A stretch of 51,399 bases of DNA from a virus: IMG/VR virus record IMGVR_UViG_3300017950_000010, positions 1 to 51,399 of that record; one strand, 5' to 3'. A program made the position numbers and the translations under genes. A model generated the notes under the pieces. That model was not told the DNA's origin. It searched no databases and was given only the letters and a program-made list of their open reading frames with translations. The number at the start of each line of letters is the position of its first letter. The stretch's first letter is position 1. Positions 39,776-48,965 of the stretch are shown piece after piece.

Positions 39776-42700
39776 TGGCTAAGTTTACAGTTACCCCTAC
39801 GGGGCAGGCCGGACAACTAACTCCCGAACAAATTGAGGAGATGGAAGCTCGGCAAACGGTATCGTTACCTAAAGGTGCGCAGCCAGAACTCCCTACAGAA
39901 TCCCTAGGGTTAATCGATCAAGCACGAACAATCTTGGCTGGCGGGGCTTTCGTATCCCCTCCAGACCAAGCCCCGTTTGTTGCTCCTGAACAACCAGCAC
40001 TTCCTGGAGTTACACCTGAGTTAAGCGCTATGGTAGATCCAATGGGTCGTCCAGTTACTGGCGAAGAACGCCAAGCACTTGTTCAAGAAGAACTTCAAAG
40101 GCAAGCCCAAGAAGTTGAAGAACGTTTAGGCCCACTCGATTTAATTGCTCGTGAAGATTTTGAAGAAGCTTATTCTTATCTTGATGACCCTACTACTGTT
40201 GGAACTATGCAACGGGCTGCAATGGATACTGGTGAAATCCTTTCTCAGTATAACTATGCTACTGAGGGTGAAGCAAATCAAACGGGTATTGATGTTCTTA
40301 ATAACTTAGTTGAGTCGCCATCATCTGTTGTAACTAATAATTCTATTATTAAATCGCTTATTACTATTGGTAGCGGTGCATATGAAAAATCTGAAAGAGA
40401 CCCTAACTTAGGTTCTATGTTTGAAGATGAAGCTACAACTGAATCTCTTTTAGACTTCAGTGATTTATCTTCGGGTAAAGAACAAGGCATTGTCGGTGGC
40501 GGCATTGAAGCAGAGACATTTCATTCAATGATGGGTAATCAAATGTTTAATAACATTCATCGCCCTCAGGTAAATGAATTTGGACAACCTATTGCTCGCC
40601 CTATAGTACAAGACCCTACGAATACTAATATGGCTGGGCAGTTAGCTTCCCAAGCTTTAGTTGATACAGGGTTTCTTCTTAAAACACAAAGGCCGTTGGT
40701 TAACGACGTTAATAATAAACTACCCCCTGAACAAAACCCTATGATTGACGTGTATGTTGTAGGACCTTCAGGACATAAGTTCATTATGAATGCTAAAGAA
40801 ATTGCTCGTAATGAAGATCTTAATAACCTTAACGGGCGGACTCAAGTAGTACCTGTAGGGGAGTCAGGGTTTTATAGTGGGGCACTAGCTCTTACTCGCC
40901 GAGGTGATATTAAGCGTTCAGGTCAAAGTAAAAAACCGGAAAGCCTTGCAAGTTACCAAAGGAAAGCAGGTCAAGTTGGTCGTACTGTAAATCCTAATGG
41001 ATTTTTTATGTATGCCCTTATGAATAGCCTTGTTAATACAGGCGCATTAGATGAAACTACTAATGCCCAATTAAATAAAATTCTTAATACATCTGTTGGT
41101 GAGAAATCAGATGATGTAGTCAATGATAAAGTTCGAAAAAGAGAAAAGGAACTTAGTCTGTTAGCGCAGAATCTTTTAGAAGGTAAGACTAGATATGCTC
41201 CGCATTTTTTAGATCCCTCAGTTAATCGTCTTTACGATGATACTATTGATATGAATGCTCAACGATATACACAGGTTCGTGGGGCTATTCAAGCGGCTAA
41301 GAGAAGTGTTATTTCACCTAGTTATACTGACGTTACTCCTGGACAATCACTTGTTCCTAGCTCAGTAGCTATTAATTTCGTTGATTCCCTTCGGAATAAT
41401 TTTGATAAAGAGTTTTCTCTTAACGAAAAAGAATTATCATTCTTATGGTCATTATCAAAAAACTTACACAGTGATTCTGATGGATGGACTATTGAACGCA
41501 CATTAGGAGAGCTTACACCAGAGAAAATGCAACAGTTTGCACAGAAAGGTGCTGTCCTCAAAAAAGTTCTTCCCCAAGATGCTAATGAAGCTACTGTTTC
41601 AATGGCGCTCTCAGGTCAAATGTTACTTCCCCAACTATCCGAAGCAGACATGTCCACCTTAAAAGAAATCATTGGGACTATGGGTAAAAAGGATTGGGGT
41701 TTCAAACTTCAATCATATATTGATGCCCATAATTACATGACTAAAAATCAGTTCATGCCATCTACACTTACTGAAATGGATATGAACTCTGCTGGTCGTG
41801 CATTCTTAGCTGCTGATATTGGCAATGAAGATGTTCTTGAACGGGTCGGCCTCATTTATGAGAATCTTAGTTTCGATCCAGAGAACCCTACTACATTACC
41901 ATTTGGTTCTCCTAGAAAACACTTTTATGACTTATCATCTATCGTCGTAAAAGATTTTTATAATACTCCAGAGAAGTCTGAACAAGGTCAAGTTTTACTT
42001 TCAGCTTTAAAAGCAGCAGAGAAAGAGTATGGACAAGAGTTTGTTGATGACTTCGGTAAAAAAGTACTACTAACAACTGATTATGGTAAGGCTATTACGG
42101 CGCACACTGATGCTGCTCAAGCTCTTTTTGATAAGTATCCCTCAATATTAAACGCAGTATCTCGTTTCTCTAATAATCCAACTAGAGAAATGGCTGATGT
42201 TTATTCTCAAGTTCTCTTTAGGGCTATTGATACATTTCAAATGAGTACGCCCAAGAAAATGTCGATGGCGTTGGGGTTAGTTAATAAAGTACCTAGTCCT
42301 ACTGGTTATTATAATGAGTCTATTCCTTTTGGAATGACTAAAATGATTCCTACATCTACATCTATGGTAGCATTGGAAGGTCCTCAATTACAACCGTTAA
42401 CACCTCAGGTAGATCCTGGGGCGCGTGGTCGTATTAAAACCTTTGATGAAAATCCCTATATGCCACCTGCTATGAGCGCTGTAGCAAATGCTATTGGCCC
42501 TGCGCTTGGTCAGTATAGGGAATCTATTATTCTTGAAACGGCAGTTAATGAAGTCAATAAGAATAACGACATACCAGATTTCTTTATCCCTGTATTTGAT
42601 AATCTAATTGTTAATAGTACAGACGCGCTTAAGTATCATTATGCAGCAAATAATATTGCAACTAAAAATGCTTTCGCTTGGAATATGAAACAAGAATTCT

Positions 42701-43122
42701 CTGAAGACTTTCAAAAGAAATTTGCGGAAGGTGTTAAAGAAATCCCTGAGTTAGTTTCTCTTGATAAGAATTCGCCGTATCATCCTATGCTTCAACATCT
42801 AGATGAGAACGTTAGGTTCTTAGAGAGAGTTAAAAGGGATGATCCTGATCTCGCTAAAGGTGTTAAAGAAAATGTTAAAGGCGTAGAACAGTTTATTGAA
42901 ATCGCTAAGGCAAACGGTTATATCCCTATCACTCAACGAGGTGCTGATGTACCTCCGATTAGTGAGCAACAATATAAAAATATATTGCAAGCCTTTATGG
43001 TTATAAACAAATTGCGCGGTGAAAAGAATAACATGGTTAAGTGGTTAAAAGACCACGAAGGTAAACGTGATAGAGCGTTAAATAAAATTTTCCGTCAACG
43101 TTACATTTACTTTATGACATAA
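39775..43122 (+). CDS. Large virion protein with a degenerate single-subunit RNA polymerase-like core (1115 aa)
   Basis: The C-terminal half shows motif-A-like TEMDMNSAGRAFLAADIGNE (Asp669) and motif-B-like GKKVLLTTDYGKA (Lys762, Tyr770). Motif C is matched by FIPVFDNLIVNSTDA (Asp942). Spacings are 101 and 172 residues; in T7 RNA polymerase Asp537-Tyr639-Asp812 are 102 and 173. The K(K/R)xx(L/M)TxxY pattern also matches this phage's own RNA polymerase. A helix-rich DWGFKLQSYIDAHNYM segment precedes motif A, as in T7. The DxxGR arginine and the fourth motif-B residue are not clear, and His of motif C is Phe. It is last in the ejection module and may be a virion RNA polymerase or a derived binding domain. 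Confidence 0.55.
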   Translation: MAKFTVTPTGQAGQLTPEQIEEMEARQTVSLPKGAQPELPTESLGLIDQARTILAGGAFVSPPDQAPFVAPEQPALPGVTPELSAMVDPMGRPVTGEERQALVQEELQRQAQEVEERLGPLDLIAREDFEEAYSYLDDPTTVGTMQRAAMDTGEILSQYNYATEGEANQTGIDVLNNLVESPSSVVTNNSIIKSLITIGSGAYEKSERDPNLGSMFEDEATTESLLDFSDLSSGKEQGIVGGGIEAETFHSMMGNQMFNNIHRPQVNEFGQPIARPIVQDPTNTNMAGQLASQALVDTGFLLKTQRPLVNDVNNKLPPEQNPMIDVYVVGPSGHKFIMNAKEIARNEDLNNLNGRTQVVPVGESGFYSGALALTRRGDIKRSGQSKKPESLASYQRKAGQVGRTVNPNGFFMYALMNSLVNTGALDETTNAQLNKILNTSVGEKSDDVVNDKVRKREKELSLLAQNLLEGKTRYAPHFLDPSVNRLYDDTIDMNAQRYTQVRGAIQAAKRSVISPSYTDVTPGQSLVPSSVAINFVDSLRNNFDKEFSLNEKELSFLWSLSKNLHSDSDGWTIERTLGELTPEKMQQFAQKGAVLKKVLPQDANEATVSMALSGQMLLPQLSEADMSTLKEIIGTMGKKDWGFKLQSYIDAHNYMTKNQFMPSTLTEMDMNSAGRAFLAADIGNEDVLERVGLIYENLSFDPENPTTLPFGSPRKHFYDLSSIVVKDFYNTPEKSEQGQVLLSALKAAEKEYGQEFVDDFGKKVLLTTDYGKAITAHTDAAQALFDKYPSILNAVSRFSNNPTREMADVYSQVLFRAIDTFQMSTPKKMSMALGLVNKVPSPTGYYNESIPFGMTKMIPTSTSMVALEGPQLQPLTPQVDPGARGRIKTFDENPYMPPAMSAVANAIGPALGQYRESIILETAVNEVNKNNDIPDFFIPVFDNLIVNSTDALKYHYAANNIATKNAFAWNMKQEFSEDFQKKFAEGVKEIPELVSLDKNSPYHPMLQHLDENVRFLERVKRDDPDLAKGVKENVKGVEQFIEIAKANGYIPITQRGADVPPISEQQYKNILQAFMVINKLRGEKNNMVKWLKDHEGKRDRALNKIFRQRYIYFMT

Positions 43123-43132
43123 TAATAATAAT

Positions 43133-43182
43133 AAGAAAAGCCCCCATGGGACTCCTATATGGAATCTCATGGGGGCTTTTTT
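43133..43182. terminator. Bidirectional terminator between the two arms
   Basis: GCCCCCATG (43140-43148) and CATGGGGGC (43168-43176), with an inner near-complementary stem, form a long hairpin. AAAAG lies on the left and TTTTTT on the right, so it can stop transcription from both sides. It lies where the rightward virion genes and the leftward replication operon converge. The nearby AATAATAATAATAA is a stop-rich simple repeat. Confidence 0.92.
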
Positions 43183-43185
43183 AAT

Positions 43186-43461
43186 TTAACCTTTCATAAG
43201 GTTTTTAATGTTTTCTCGCGCTTTATTTCTGAATTCATTAGCACGTACTTGAGCTTCTTCCTCGGTATATCGTTGAGAAGTCTCAGGGTTTAACTCTGTT
43301 TTAAAGTGTTCTAAGTTAGCCTCATACATTCGGTCGAGAACGTAATCATTGTACTTAGGGGTATTCAAAATATCTGAAGGAACAGTTAATCCTAAGGCTT
43401 GAGCGTGTTCAGCATCAGTAACATTCTCGCCTCGAAGGGCGGCGGCATTGTAATTTTTCAT
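43186..43461 (-). CDS. Small paralogous protein B of a tandem pair (91 aa)
   Basis: Begins MKNYNAAALRGENVTDAEH and shares the frame of its upstream neighbour: MKNYN-x-x-AL-x-G, a GL turn, then a TP-x-x-ND/YND-x-x-LD-x-x-Y segment, and a helical charged tail. Last gene of the leftward operon before the bidirectional terminator. It is probably soluble and helical. Two diverged copies side by side suggest duplication. I know no function. The ribosome site is weak (GAGAG). Confidence 0.7.
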   Translation of the reverse strand: MKNYNAAALRGENVTDAEHAQALGLTVPSDILNTPKYNDYVLDRMYEANLEHFKTELNPETSQRYTEEEAQVRANEFRNKARENIKNLMKG

Positions 43462-43462
43462 T

Positions 43463-43519
43463 TTAATCTCTCATCATAATTAATAGTAAAACAGGAAAGG
43501 CAATAGTTGCAATTAACAT
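43463..43519 (-). CDS. Tiny membrane peptide between the paralogues (18 aa)
   Basis: The start shares a base with the stop of the 82-aa gene (TAATG) and the stop lies 1 nt before the next ATG. The product MLIATIAFPVLLLIMMRD is one hydrophobic helix with a charged end. Coupling on both sides and similarity in style to the other tiny hydrophobic peptides of this phage argue for translation, though it may merely pass ribosomes across the gap. Confidence 0.4.
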   Translation of the reverse strand: MLIATIAFPVLLLIMMRD

Positions 43520-43767
43520 TAATCATCCTTCAGCGCATCGATCATGCACTTTGTTTCTTGGTAAATCTCATAAGCCTTCGCCGTAGCGTATTCTTCATCA
43601 GGCTTTAACTTCATAAAGTCTTCAAGAGTTCTCTGGTAGAGGGCATCTAGATATGCATCGTTAATACCAGGAGTAAAGGCAAGGTCTTCTGAAAGACCCC
43701 ACTCCTTTATTATCTCCATATCATCTACTTCCCAACCTTGAAGGGCTAAGTAATTATAGTTTTTCAT
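43519..43767 (-). CDS. Small paralogous protein A of a tandem pair (82 aa)
   Basis: ATG 43767 is chosen because TTAGGGGAACT precedes it and the product then starts MKNYNYLALQGWEVDD, aligned with the paralogue's MKNYN start. An upstream ATG at 43806 would overlap the polymerase end. The rest (TPGINDAYLDALYQRTLEDF, then a charged helix) matches the neighbour in order. It starts 7 nt after the RNA polymerase stop, so it is made together with the polymerase. It may modulate transcription, but nothing shows this directly. Confidence 0.7.
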   Translation of the reverse strand: MKNYNYLALQGWEVDDMEIIKEWGLSEDLAFTPGINDAYLDALYQRTLEDFMKLKPDEEYATAKAYEIYQETKCMIDALKDD

Positions 43768-43774
43768 AGTTCCC

Positions 43775-46105
43775 CTAACAGAAAAAGTATTTTGAATTGT
43801 ATACATTGTTAATCTCTAAAGAACCTAATGAGGCTTCTGTCTCAAAGCTATCAGGGTCAGTTAACAATGCTTCCTTAATCTCATTGTAATAGTTTGCATT
43901 ATCGTAAAGCCGCACGAAGTAATCGCGGACTAACGTATTTAATTTTGTAATGTCGCAAGCGTGAGTAGAGAAGCTATCGTGTACGGCCCCGAAAGAACCT
44001 TCCCATTCAGAGGCTACCAACATTAAATGAGCAGCATCTTGTGAATGAATAAAGTTAGGGGAGATACCAGATATGTATGCTCCAATGTCAGCTATGTGAG
44101 TATCTACTCTACCTACGTGTTTAATTTGTTTCCCAGCAATACGCCCACGATGCTTAATAGCTTCTTGTCGGTTCCGCTGGTATATCACTAGGAAATTAGA
44201 TGGAGTCCACCATTGAAGATGAACATTCCGGTCATCTATTTCCTTCCGGTAATTCACTTGATGTACCGCAGCCTCTTGAAGAAACGCCATTGTAGCTAAA
44301 GGACCAGGACAAACCCTATCGATAGCCTTAATGATACACTGTGCTAACCCTATACAGTCGATCATAGTGATGCCATACTTATCTGTATAGCCCTCCTTAT
44401 AACAATCTGCATACATACTCACAGACATCCTCTTTGCCCCACAGGAGTATGCTCTAGTCATAGCGGCACGTTTAGCAATACCCTTTCTAATATCTCTCAT
44501 GGGCATTGACTTGATTATGCTTATTAGGCGTTCATCATTATTCTCTTGGACTACTGTGTAGAGTTCTTTGGCTACTTTAACGTAGAAGTCCGATTGAATC
44601 TCAGTGTCAATAAGCGATACTAACTTACCAGCTTGTTCATCCTTAGATATAGCAGCAAGGTGTTGCCAACCATTATTAGATCCATCGATAGGGATAGGGA
44701 GATAAGTAATGTGGTCAGGCCCATCATTCTGTACATGAATCATTTCAATACAAGCAGCGAGGAAGCTAAACGCTTTCTCCCCGTGGAGTAAACCTTCTTG
44801 GGCTGTCCTATTAATTAAATTTAAGTTACTATAAGTCCAACGCGCCCTATCTTGTAGGGTCATCTTATCAACTGAGATAGACCGGAGTCCTTCTGAGAGG
44901 AGATAAGCTTTATAATCTGAAGTAACCCACTCAGGGATGTCATCGATCTCGTATGATTGATTGTAAGAAGTAGCTGTATGAATAGCAAGCCATTTAATAC
45001 CGTCTTCCCCAATACGTTTACCATCAGCAAACATCATGAGACCCCTAGCAAGGTCGTTACCTTGAAAGTTAAGGTAAGGCTCAATGAAATATAATCGACC
45101 CCGATAATCAAAGTCAGCGTATTGCCAGAAGACAGTACTGCCGATAGCCTCAGCTTTGTGGAGGATAGTTTTCATAGCGTAATTCTTAGACCTCGCTCGG
45201 AGGACTAGTAATTTCTTATTCCACTTAAGTGTAGCTTCATTATAAGCCTCTTGGTTTTCTTTAGTATCTTCCTTCATCAACTTTGAAAGAGCAATCTTAA
45301 CATCTGATGGGTCGCCTTCCTCTGGCATATCAGTTTCTTCATGAAGGATTTCTTGGAAGCGATCTTTGACTACCTTAAGGACATCTTGGTTGATACCCCA
45401 AGGAGTCTGTTGAATTACATTTAAACCCTGAACGAACTCACTAGTCTTCATCTCGTAATCTTGGAAGGTAGTTATGTATTCTTTATCCCAACCCTTAATA
45501 AGACTCCGAGGCCCCGTAGGGGTATTCTGAAATAAAGCAGTGACCTTCTGAGGCTTCTCAAAAGAAGTACCTATTAAAATCTTCTTATCAATAGTGGCGT
45601 CATCCTTAAGGGAAGCCCAAGTATCAGTTGCCCTTAGAGCGTAGGGTACGTTAAGTAGTTTAACGTTGTACTCAGGGTGTGTCTTATAAGTGTCAGGGTA
45701 AATCTTCTTGAGTTCACCCATGTAAGCAATGCGAGCCTCCGTTTGTTCGGAACCCCGAATGAGGTCTGAGTAACCCGTAGCGACTACTGAGTCGAGGATA
45801 CAATCGCCAATGCGAAGATGATTCCTAAAGTCTTCCTTAGGTTTATCTACCCCATACTCCAGTCCGATTCTCCGACAAATTTCTCTTCCAATAGCTGTAG
45901 ACACAGTAGTAAGACGAGCGTATCCATACGGGAATTCCTCGTCGTATTTATTATAGTGTGTTCCTAAAGTATCTAGTCCAGTCATAATGAATTCAACGAG
46001 GCGGTGTTCGTGCTCTCGGAGAATCTTAGAACCAGGGTTTGCTTTAGGATTATTAATGTTAACAGATTCAACCTTAAGTTTTAAATGGTCTACAATGTCC
46101 TTCAT
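43775..46105 (-). CDS. T7-like single-subunit DNA-directed RNA polymerase (776 aa)
   Basis: All family motifs are intact. DxxGR occurs in ADFDYRGRLYFIEP, followed by NFQGNDLARGLMMFADGK. Motif A is PIPIDGSNNGWQHLAAI. Motif B is RDIRKGIAKRAAMTRAYS, holding Arg, Lys and Tyr at the usual spacing. Motif C is GAVHDSFSTHA. The region SPNFIHSQDAAHLML precedes motif C as in T7. Shorter than T7 (883 aa) mainly in the N-terminal domain. It would transcribe the phage's middle and late genes from its own promoters. Unlike in T7, where it leads the early region, it is near the end of the leftward operon. GAAGGACTC precedes the ATG. Confidence 0.96.
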   Translation of the reverse strand: MKDIVDHLKLKVESVNINNPKANPGSKILREHEHRLVEFIMTGLDTLGTHYNKYDEEFPYGYARLTTVSTAIGREICRRIGLEYGVDKPKEDFRNHLRIGDCILDSVVATGYSDLIRGSEQTEARIAYMGELKKIYPDTYKTHPEYNVKLLNVPYALRATDTWASLKDDATIDKKILIGTSFEKPQKVTALFQNTPTGPRSLIKGWDKEYITTFQDYEMKTSEFVQGLNVIQQTPWGINQDVLKVVKDRFQEILHEETDMPEEGDPSDVKIALSKLMKEDTKENQEAYNEATLKWNKKLLVLRARSKNYAMKTILHKAEAIGSTVFWQYADFDYRGRLYFIEPYLNFQGNDLARGLMMFADGKRIGEDGIKWLAIHTATSYNQSYEIDDIPEWVTSDYKAYLLSEGLRSISVDKMTLQDRARWTYSNLNLINRTAQEGLLHGEKAFSFLAACIEMIHVQNDGPDHITYLPIPIDGSNNGWQHLAAISKDEQAGKLVSLIDTEIQSDFYVKVAKELYTVVQENNDERLISIIKSMPMRDIRKGIAKRAAMTRAYSCGAKRMSVSMYADCYKEGYTDKYGITMIDCIGLAQCIIKAIDRVCPGPLATMAFLQEAAVHQVNYRKEIDDRNVHLQWWTPSNFLVIYQRNRQEAIKHRGRIAGKQIKHVGRVDTHIADIGAYISGISPNFIHSQDAAHLMLVASEWEGSFGAVHDSFSTHACDITKLNTLVRDYFVRLYDNANYYNEIKEALLTDPDSFETEASLGSLEINNVYNSKYFFC

Positions 46106-46116
46106 AAAGAGTCCTT

Positions 46117-46548
46117 CTAAGTTACAATGTGGTTACGGGCTAATTGTTCAACTATTATATCTGCTTTTTCAAGTAAATGCAAGCCTTCTTTATCGGAAAA
46201 TATCTTTTTATATACAACTCTTTTAATACCAGCCTGTAAAATCAGTCTAGCACAATGCCGACAAGGGCCTAACGTTACATATATTGTAGCGTCCTCAGTA
46301 GAAATACCTTTCCTAGCACACTTAGCAATAGCGTTTTGTTCAGCATGAATAACCCAAGGGTGTGTTTCACCTTCGTCATTCCGAGTTTCATTAGAGAATC
46401 CTGTAGGCGCTCCGTTCCAGCCTTCCGCTAGAATACCTTCACGAATAATTAGTGCGCCCACTTTATGTTTGCTATCAGTAGACATTTCACTTATTTTTAA
46501 AGCAAGATCCATGTATAGCCTATCGTATTTAAGTTGTTTCAAATCCAT
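46117..46548 (-). CDS. Deoxycytidylate (dCMP) deaminase
   Basis: 143 aa, typical for the family. The zinc-binding site is seen as WVIHAEQNAIA (His-Ala-Glu) and LGPCRHCARLI (two Cys). The N-terminal GWNGAPTGF loop is characteristic of dCMP deaminases. It converts dCMP to dUMP, feeding dTTP synthesis together with the ribonucleotide reductase. It shares a TAATG overlap with the primase-helicase upstream. No thymidylate synthase is seen in the window. Confidence 0.92.
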   Translation of the reverse strand: MDLKQLKYDRLYMDLALKISEMSTDSKHKVGALIIREGILAEGWNGAPTGFSNETRNDEGETHPWVIHAEQNAIAKCARKGISTEDATIYVTLGPCRHCARLILQAGIKRVVYKKIFSDKEGLHLLEKADIIVEQLARNHIVT

Positions 46549-48179
46549 TATACAAAACTTTCTACATTAAATTCGTCGAGAAGATTTAATCGGCCCGTAT
46601 CGTAATCGTAAAAGACTTTACCAGCCGGACCAGTCAAACCAGTGTAGCGGCTCTTAAGAACTTTCATCTGAATAGTATTACGTAACAGCTCATCCTCACT
46701 ACCTACATCACGAGCGAAAGCAATGATGTCGTAAGAGACTTGTTTAATAGAGCCTGAGCCTTTGATGTCATCGAGGGAAGCTATCTTACCATCCTCAAAT
46801 GACTGACCTGCATTACCCATCTTACGTAAGTGAGATACAAGACCAATCCATACATTCCACTTCTTACAGATACTCCGTAGGTCATTCATAATCTTATCGA
46901 TAGCTTCGTTACCAGTAAGACTATCAGCCCCTTCAGAGACTAAGATAGTAATATGGTCTAAGAAAATGTATTGGCAACCTGAAGCGCATAAGAATTCGAT
47001 GAGTCCAATAACATCGTTATTCACAGAACCGTTATGGTCTAGAATTTGAATACGACCATCAGCTAATATCTCATCAAAACCAATTCGAAGTTCTTCTAGT
47101 GGTATCTCTTCTTTAGCTGGGTTCTTATTGAGCATCATACCCGAAAGCTTCCTAGCAGTTTCAGCAGGAGATTCTTCGAGGGCTACAATACCTATCTTGT
47201 CTTTTGTAGATCGATGCAGATGAGCCACAATTTCGCGGAGTATTGTTGATTTCCCTGAGCCTGTACCTGATGTCCACAAGGTGATCTCACCTCGCCGCAT
47301 CCCTTTAAGCTTATCATTGAGACCAGCAAGGCACTCAGGATAAGGTATCGATTCAATTTCATTGTATGCCTCTAATTGTTTCCACACTTCTTCGCCAGCT
47401 ACAATACCTGCAGGGGTATAGTTGCGAGCATTCCAAATCATCCGAAGTAATTCTTCAGGTCCGGCTTCAATTAAGACTTCGTTAGGGTCTTTATACTTAC
47501 CTAAGTCAGTCACCTTAGCTTTATCGTAACCAATAATCTTAACGGCTTCCTGCAAACCTTTCTGACCTGCCGCATCGTTATCGTACATGAGGATTACTTC
47601 ATCGAAGCTTCGGAGATATTCTCGTTGGGCTAAGATAGTCTTCTTAGCAGTAGCCCCGTTAGGTACTGAAACTACAGGCCAGATAGTACCTTTAATAGCG
47701 TAAGCAGTAGCAACAGCCATAGCATCGAATTCACCTTCAGTGATTACAATACGTCTTCCGTTAGATGGGAAAACGTTTTGACCGAATAAACCTACTTCTT
47801 TAAAGTCACCTATAGTCGAGAATTGTTTTGGTAGTTCACGTACCTTGTATGCAACCAATTCAGTACCTCGATAATAAGGATAGAGATAAGAGCAAATGCT
47901 CCCGTCACTATCATACTCAGCGAGAACTCCGAAATGCTCTGCCACGGTCTTGGTAATGTTCCGTTCGCGGCAACCACGACTAACCAAACCATCGGCCCGA
48001 TGAAGGCCATTAGAAGGTTTAGAATTATTAACTGCAAGTGTAACCACTTCATTTTCCTTTCCTATATTATGAGTATAATGTTGACATACGTAACAATAAG
48101 CGTGGTCATCATCGTAAACAGCGTTACCATCTGATGAGCCACATTTATTGCATTCAGTCTTGTATAGTTCCTGAGACAT
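46548..48179 (-). CDS. Primase-helicase, T7 gp4-like (543 aa)
   Basis: The N-terminal zinc ribbon has Cys10, Cys13, Cys29 and Cys32. A TOPRIM primase core follows (VITEGEFDAMAVA, then EVILMYDNDAAGQKG). The C-terminal RecA-like helicase has Walker A TSGTGSGKST (about residue 300), Walker B YIFLDHITILVS and the KSRYTG arginine-finger region near the end. It makes primers and unwinds DNA ahead of the phage polymerase. Length is close to T7 gp4A (566). It is in one operon with polymerase, exonuclease and deaminase. Confidence 0.95.
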   Translation of the reverse strand: MSQELYKTECNKCGSSDGNAVYDDDHAYCYVCQHYTHNIGKENEVVTLAVNNSKPSNGLHRADGLVSRGCRERNITKTVAEHFGVLAEYDSDGSICSYLYPYYRGTELVAYKVRELPKQFSTIGDFKEVGLFGQNVFPSNGRRIVITEGEFDAMAVATAYAIKGTIWPVVSVPNGATAKKTILAQREYLRSFDEVILMYDNDAAGQKGLQEAVKIIGYDKAKVTDLGKYKDPNEVLIEAGPEELLRMIWNARNYTPAGIVAGEEVWKQLEAYNEIESIPYPECLAGLNDKLKGMRRGEITLWTSGTGSGKSTILREIVAHLHRSTKDKIGIVALEESPAETARKLSGMMLNKNPAKEEIPLEELRIGFDEILADGRIQILDHNGSVNNDVIGLIEFLCASGCQYIFLDHITILVSEGADSLTGNEAIDKIMNDLRSICKKWNVWIGLVSHLRKMGNAGQSFEDGKIASLDDIKGSGSIKQVSYDIIAFARDVGSEDELLRNTIQMKVLKSRYTGLTGPAGKVFYDYDTGRLNLLDEFNVESFV

Positions 48180-48312
48180 CTTCTTCTAAAACCTTTCTTA
48201 GTACAGATAAAAAACCTTCAGCTACAAGCATCTCAAGTTCTTGACCAGTAGCTTTTAAGGTAACAATAGCGGAGCCATCGTTCTCTTCAATTACTTCTGT
48301 AATCTCTATCAT
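48154..48312 (-). CDS. Small hypothetical protein between endonuclease and primase (52 aa)
   Basis: ATG 48312 overlaps the GIY-YIG gene stop (ATGA), and AAGAGGTGG precedes it. The product starts MIEITEVIEENDGSAIVTLK and continues with a helix (QELEMLVAEGFLSVLRKVLE). It is acidic, soluble and ends inside the start of the primase gene (26-nt overlap). Coupling on both sides supports expression. It may be a replisome accessory. No family is recognised. Confidence 0.6.
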   Translation of the reverse strand: MIEITEVIEENDGSAIVTLKATGQELEMLVAEGFLSVLRKVLEEDVSGTIQD

Positions 48313-48965
48313 GTCCACCTCTTAGCGTTAACAATACGTTCATGTCGTTCTTTATCAAAGCCTAATCCAAGATGAGAAGCGCGAATACGTTTCTCCGCTT
48401 GTTTATTAGCGTAATCATCTCGGAATAAGGCGTCCCGAAGATATATCTCTCGCATCTCATAAGCATTAAGTTGTCCTGGTGTTGGGAGGCTATATAGGAT
48501 ACGGCCTTCAACATCATCAATGTTTAACTCTGAGAAGTCTCCTGAGCCTGTATATTGTTTCCAATCAGGCTGGGAGAACTTCTTAGAGCCTACGTAGATA
48601 CGACCAGTAGTTTTATCTTTAAGTTCATAAACAAAACCGATATGATGAGGGTCTACTAGTTCTTTATTAGGTAGCTTCCAGTGACCGTAATCACCTTCAT
48701 TAATCTCATCGACTATATAGTCATCCTTCTGATATGTTTCAAATGCTACATACCATCGGCGTCCATCGCGGGTACAAAGGGTTAACGGCCCTTCCCATCC
48801 ACGTTTTAATTGGAGAGACTTATATAAACTCTCCTTACACCAGAGAACCCCTTCCGAAGAAGACAACTTACGATCGCCCCCTTTCGGTTGCGGCGCTGCT
48901 GTAATCTTTAAGCGGTCATACCTGATGAATGTGTAATCACCCATTTCAAATGTCCTAGATGTCAT
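48309..48965 (-). CDS. GIY-YIG-type endonuclease (218 aa)
   Basis: The C-terminal half has the GIY-YIG core: GFVYELKDKTTGRIYVGSKK, then QYTGSGDF, a catalytic-type Glu in AYEMREIYLRD and a conserved Asn in DDYANKQ. The N-terminal 110 residues form a separate domain of unknown type, rich in aromatic and basic residues. It sits in the replication operon where T7 carries its endonuclease I, so it may resolve branched DNA or degrade host DNA, by inference. It overlaps the exonuclease gene by 11 nt. It could also be a domesticated homing enzyme. Confidence 0.7.
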   Translation of the reverse strand: MTSRTFEMGDYTFIRYDRLKITAAPQPKGGDRKLSSSEGVLWCKESLYKSLQLKRGWEGPLTLCTRDGRRWYVAFETYQKDDYIVDEINEGDYGHWKLPNKELVDPHHIGFVYELKDKTTGRIYVGSKKFSQPDWKQYTGSGDFSELNIDDVEGRILYSLPTPGQLNAYEMREIYLRDALFRDDYANKQAEKRIRASHLGLGFDKERHERIVNAKRWT

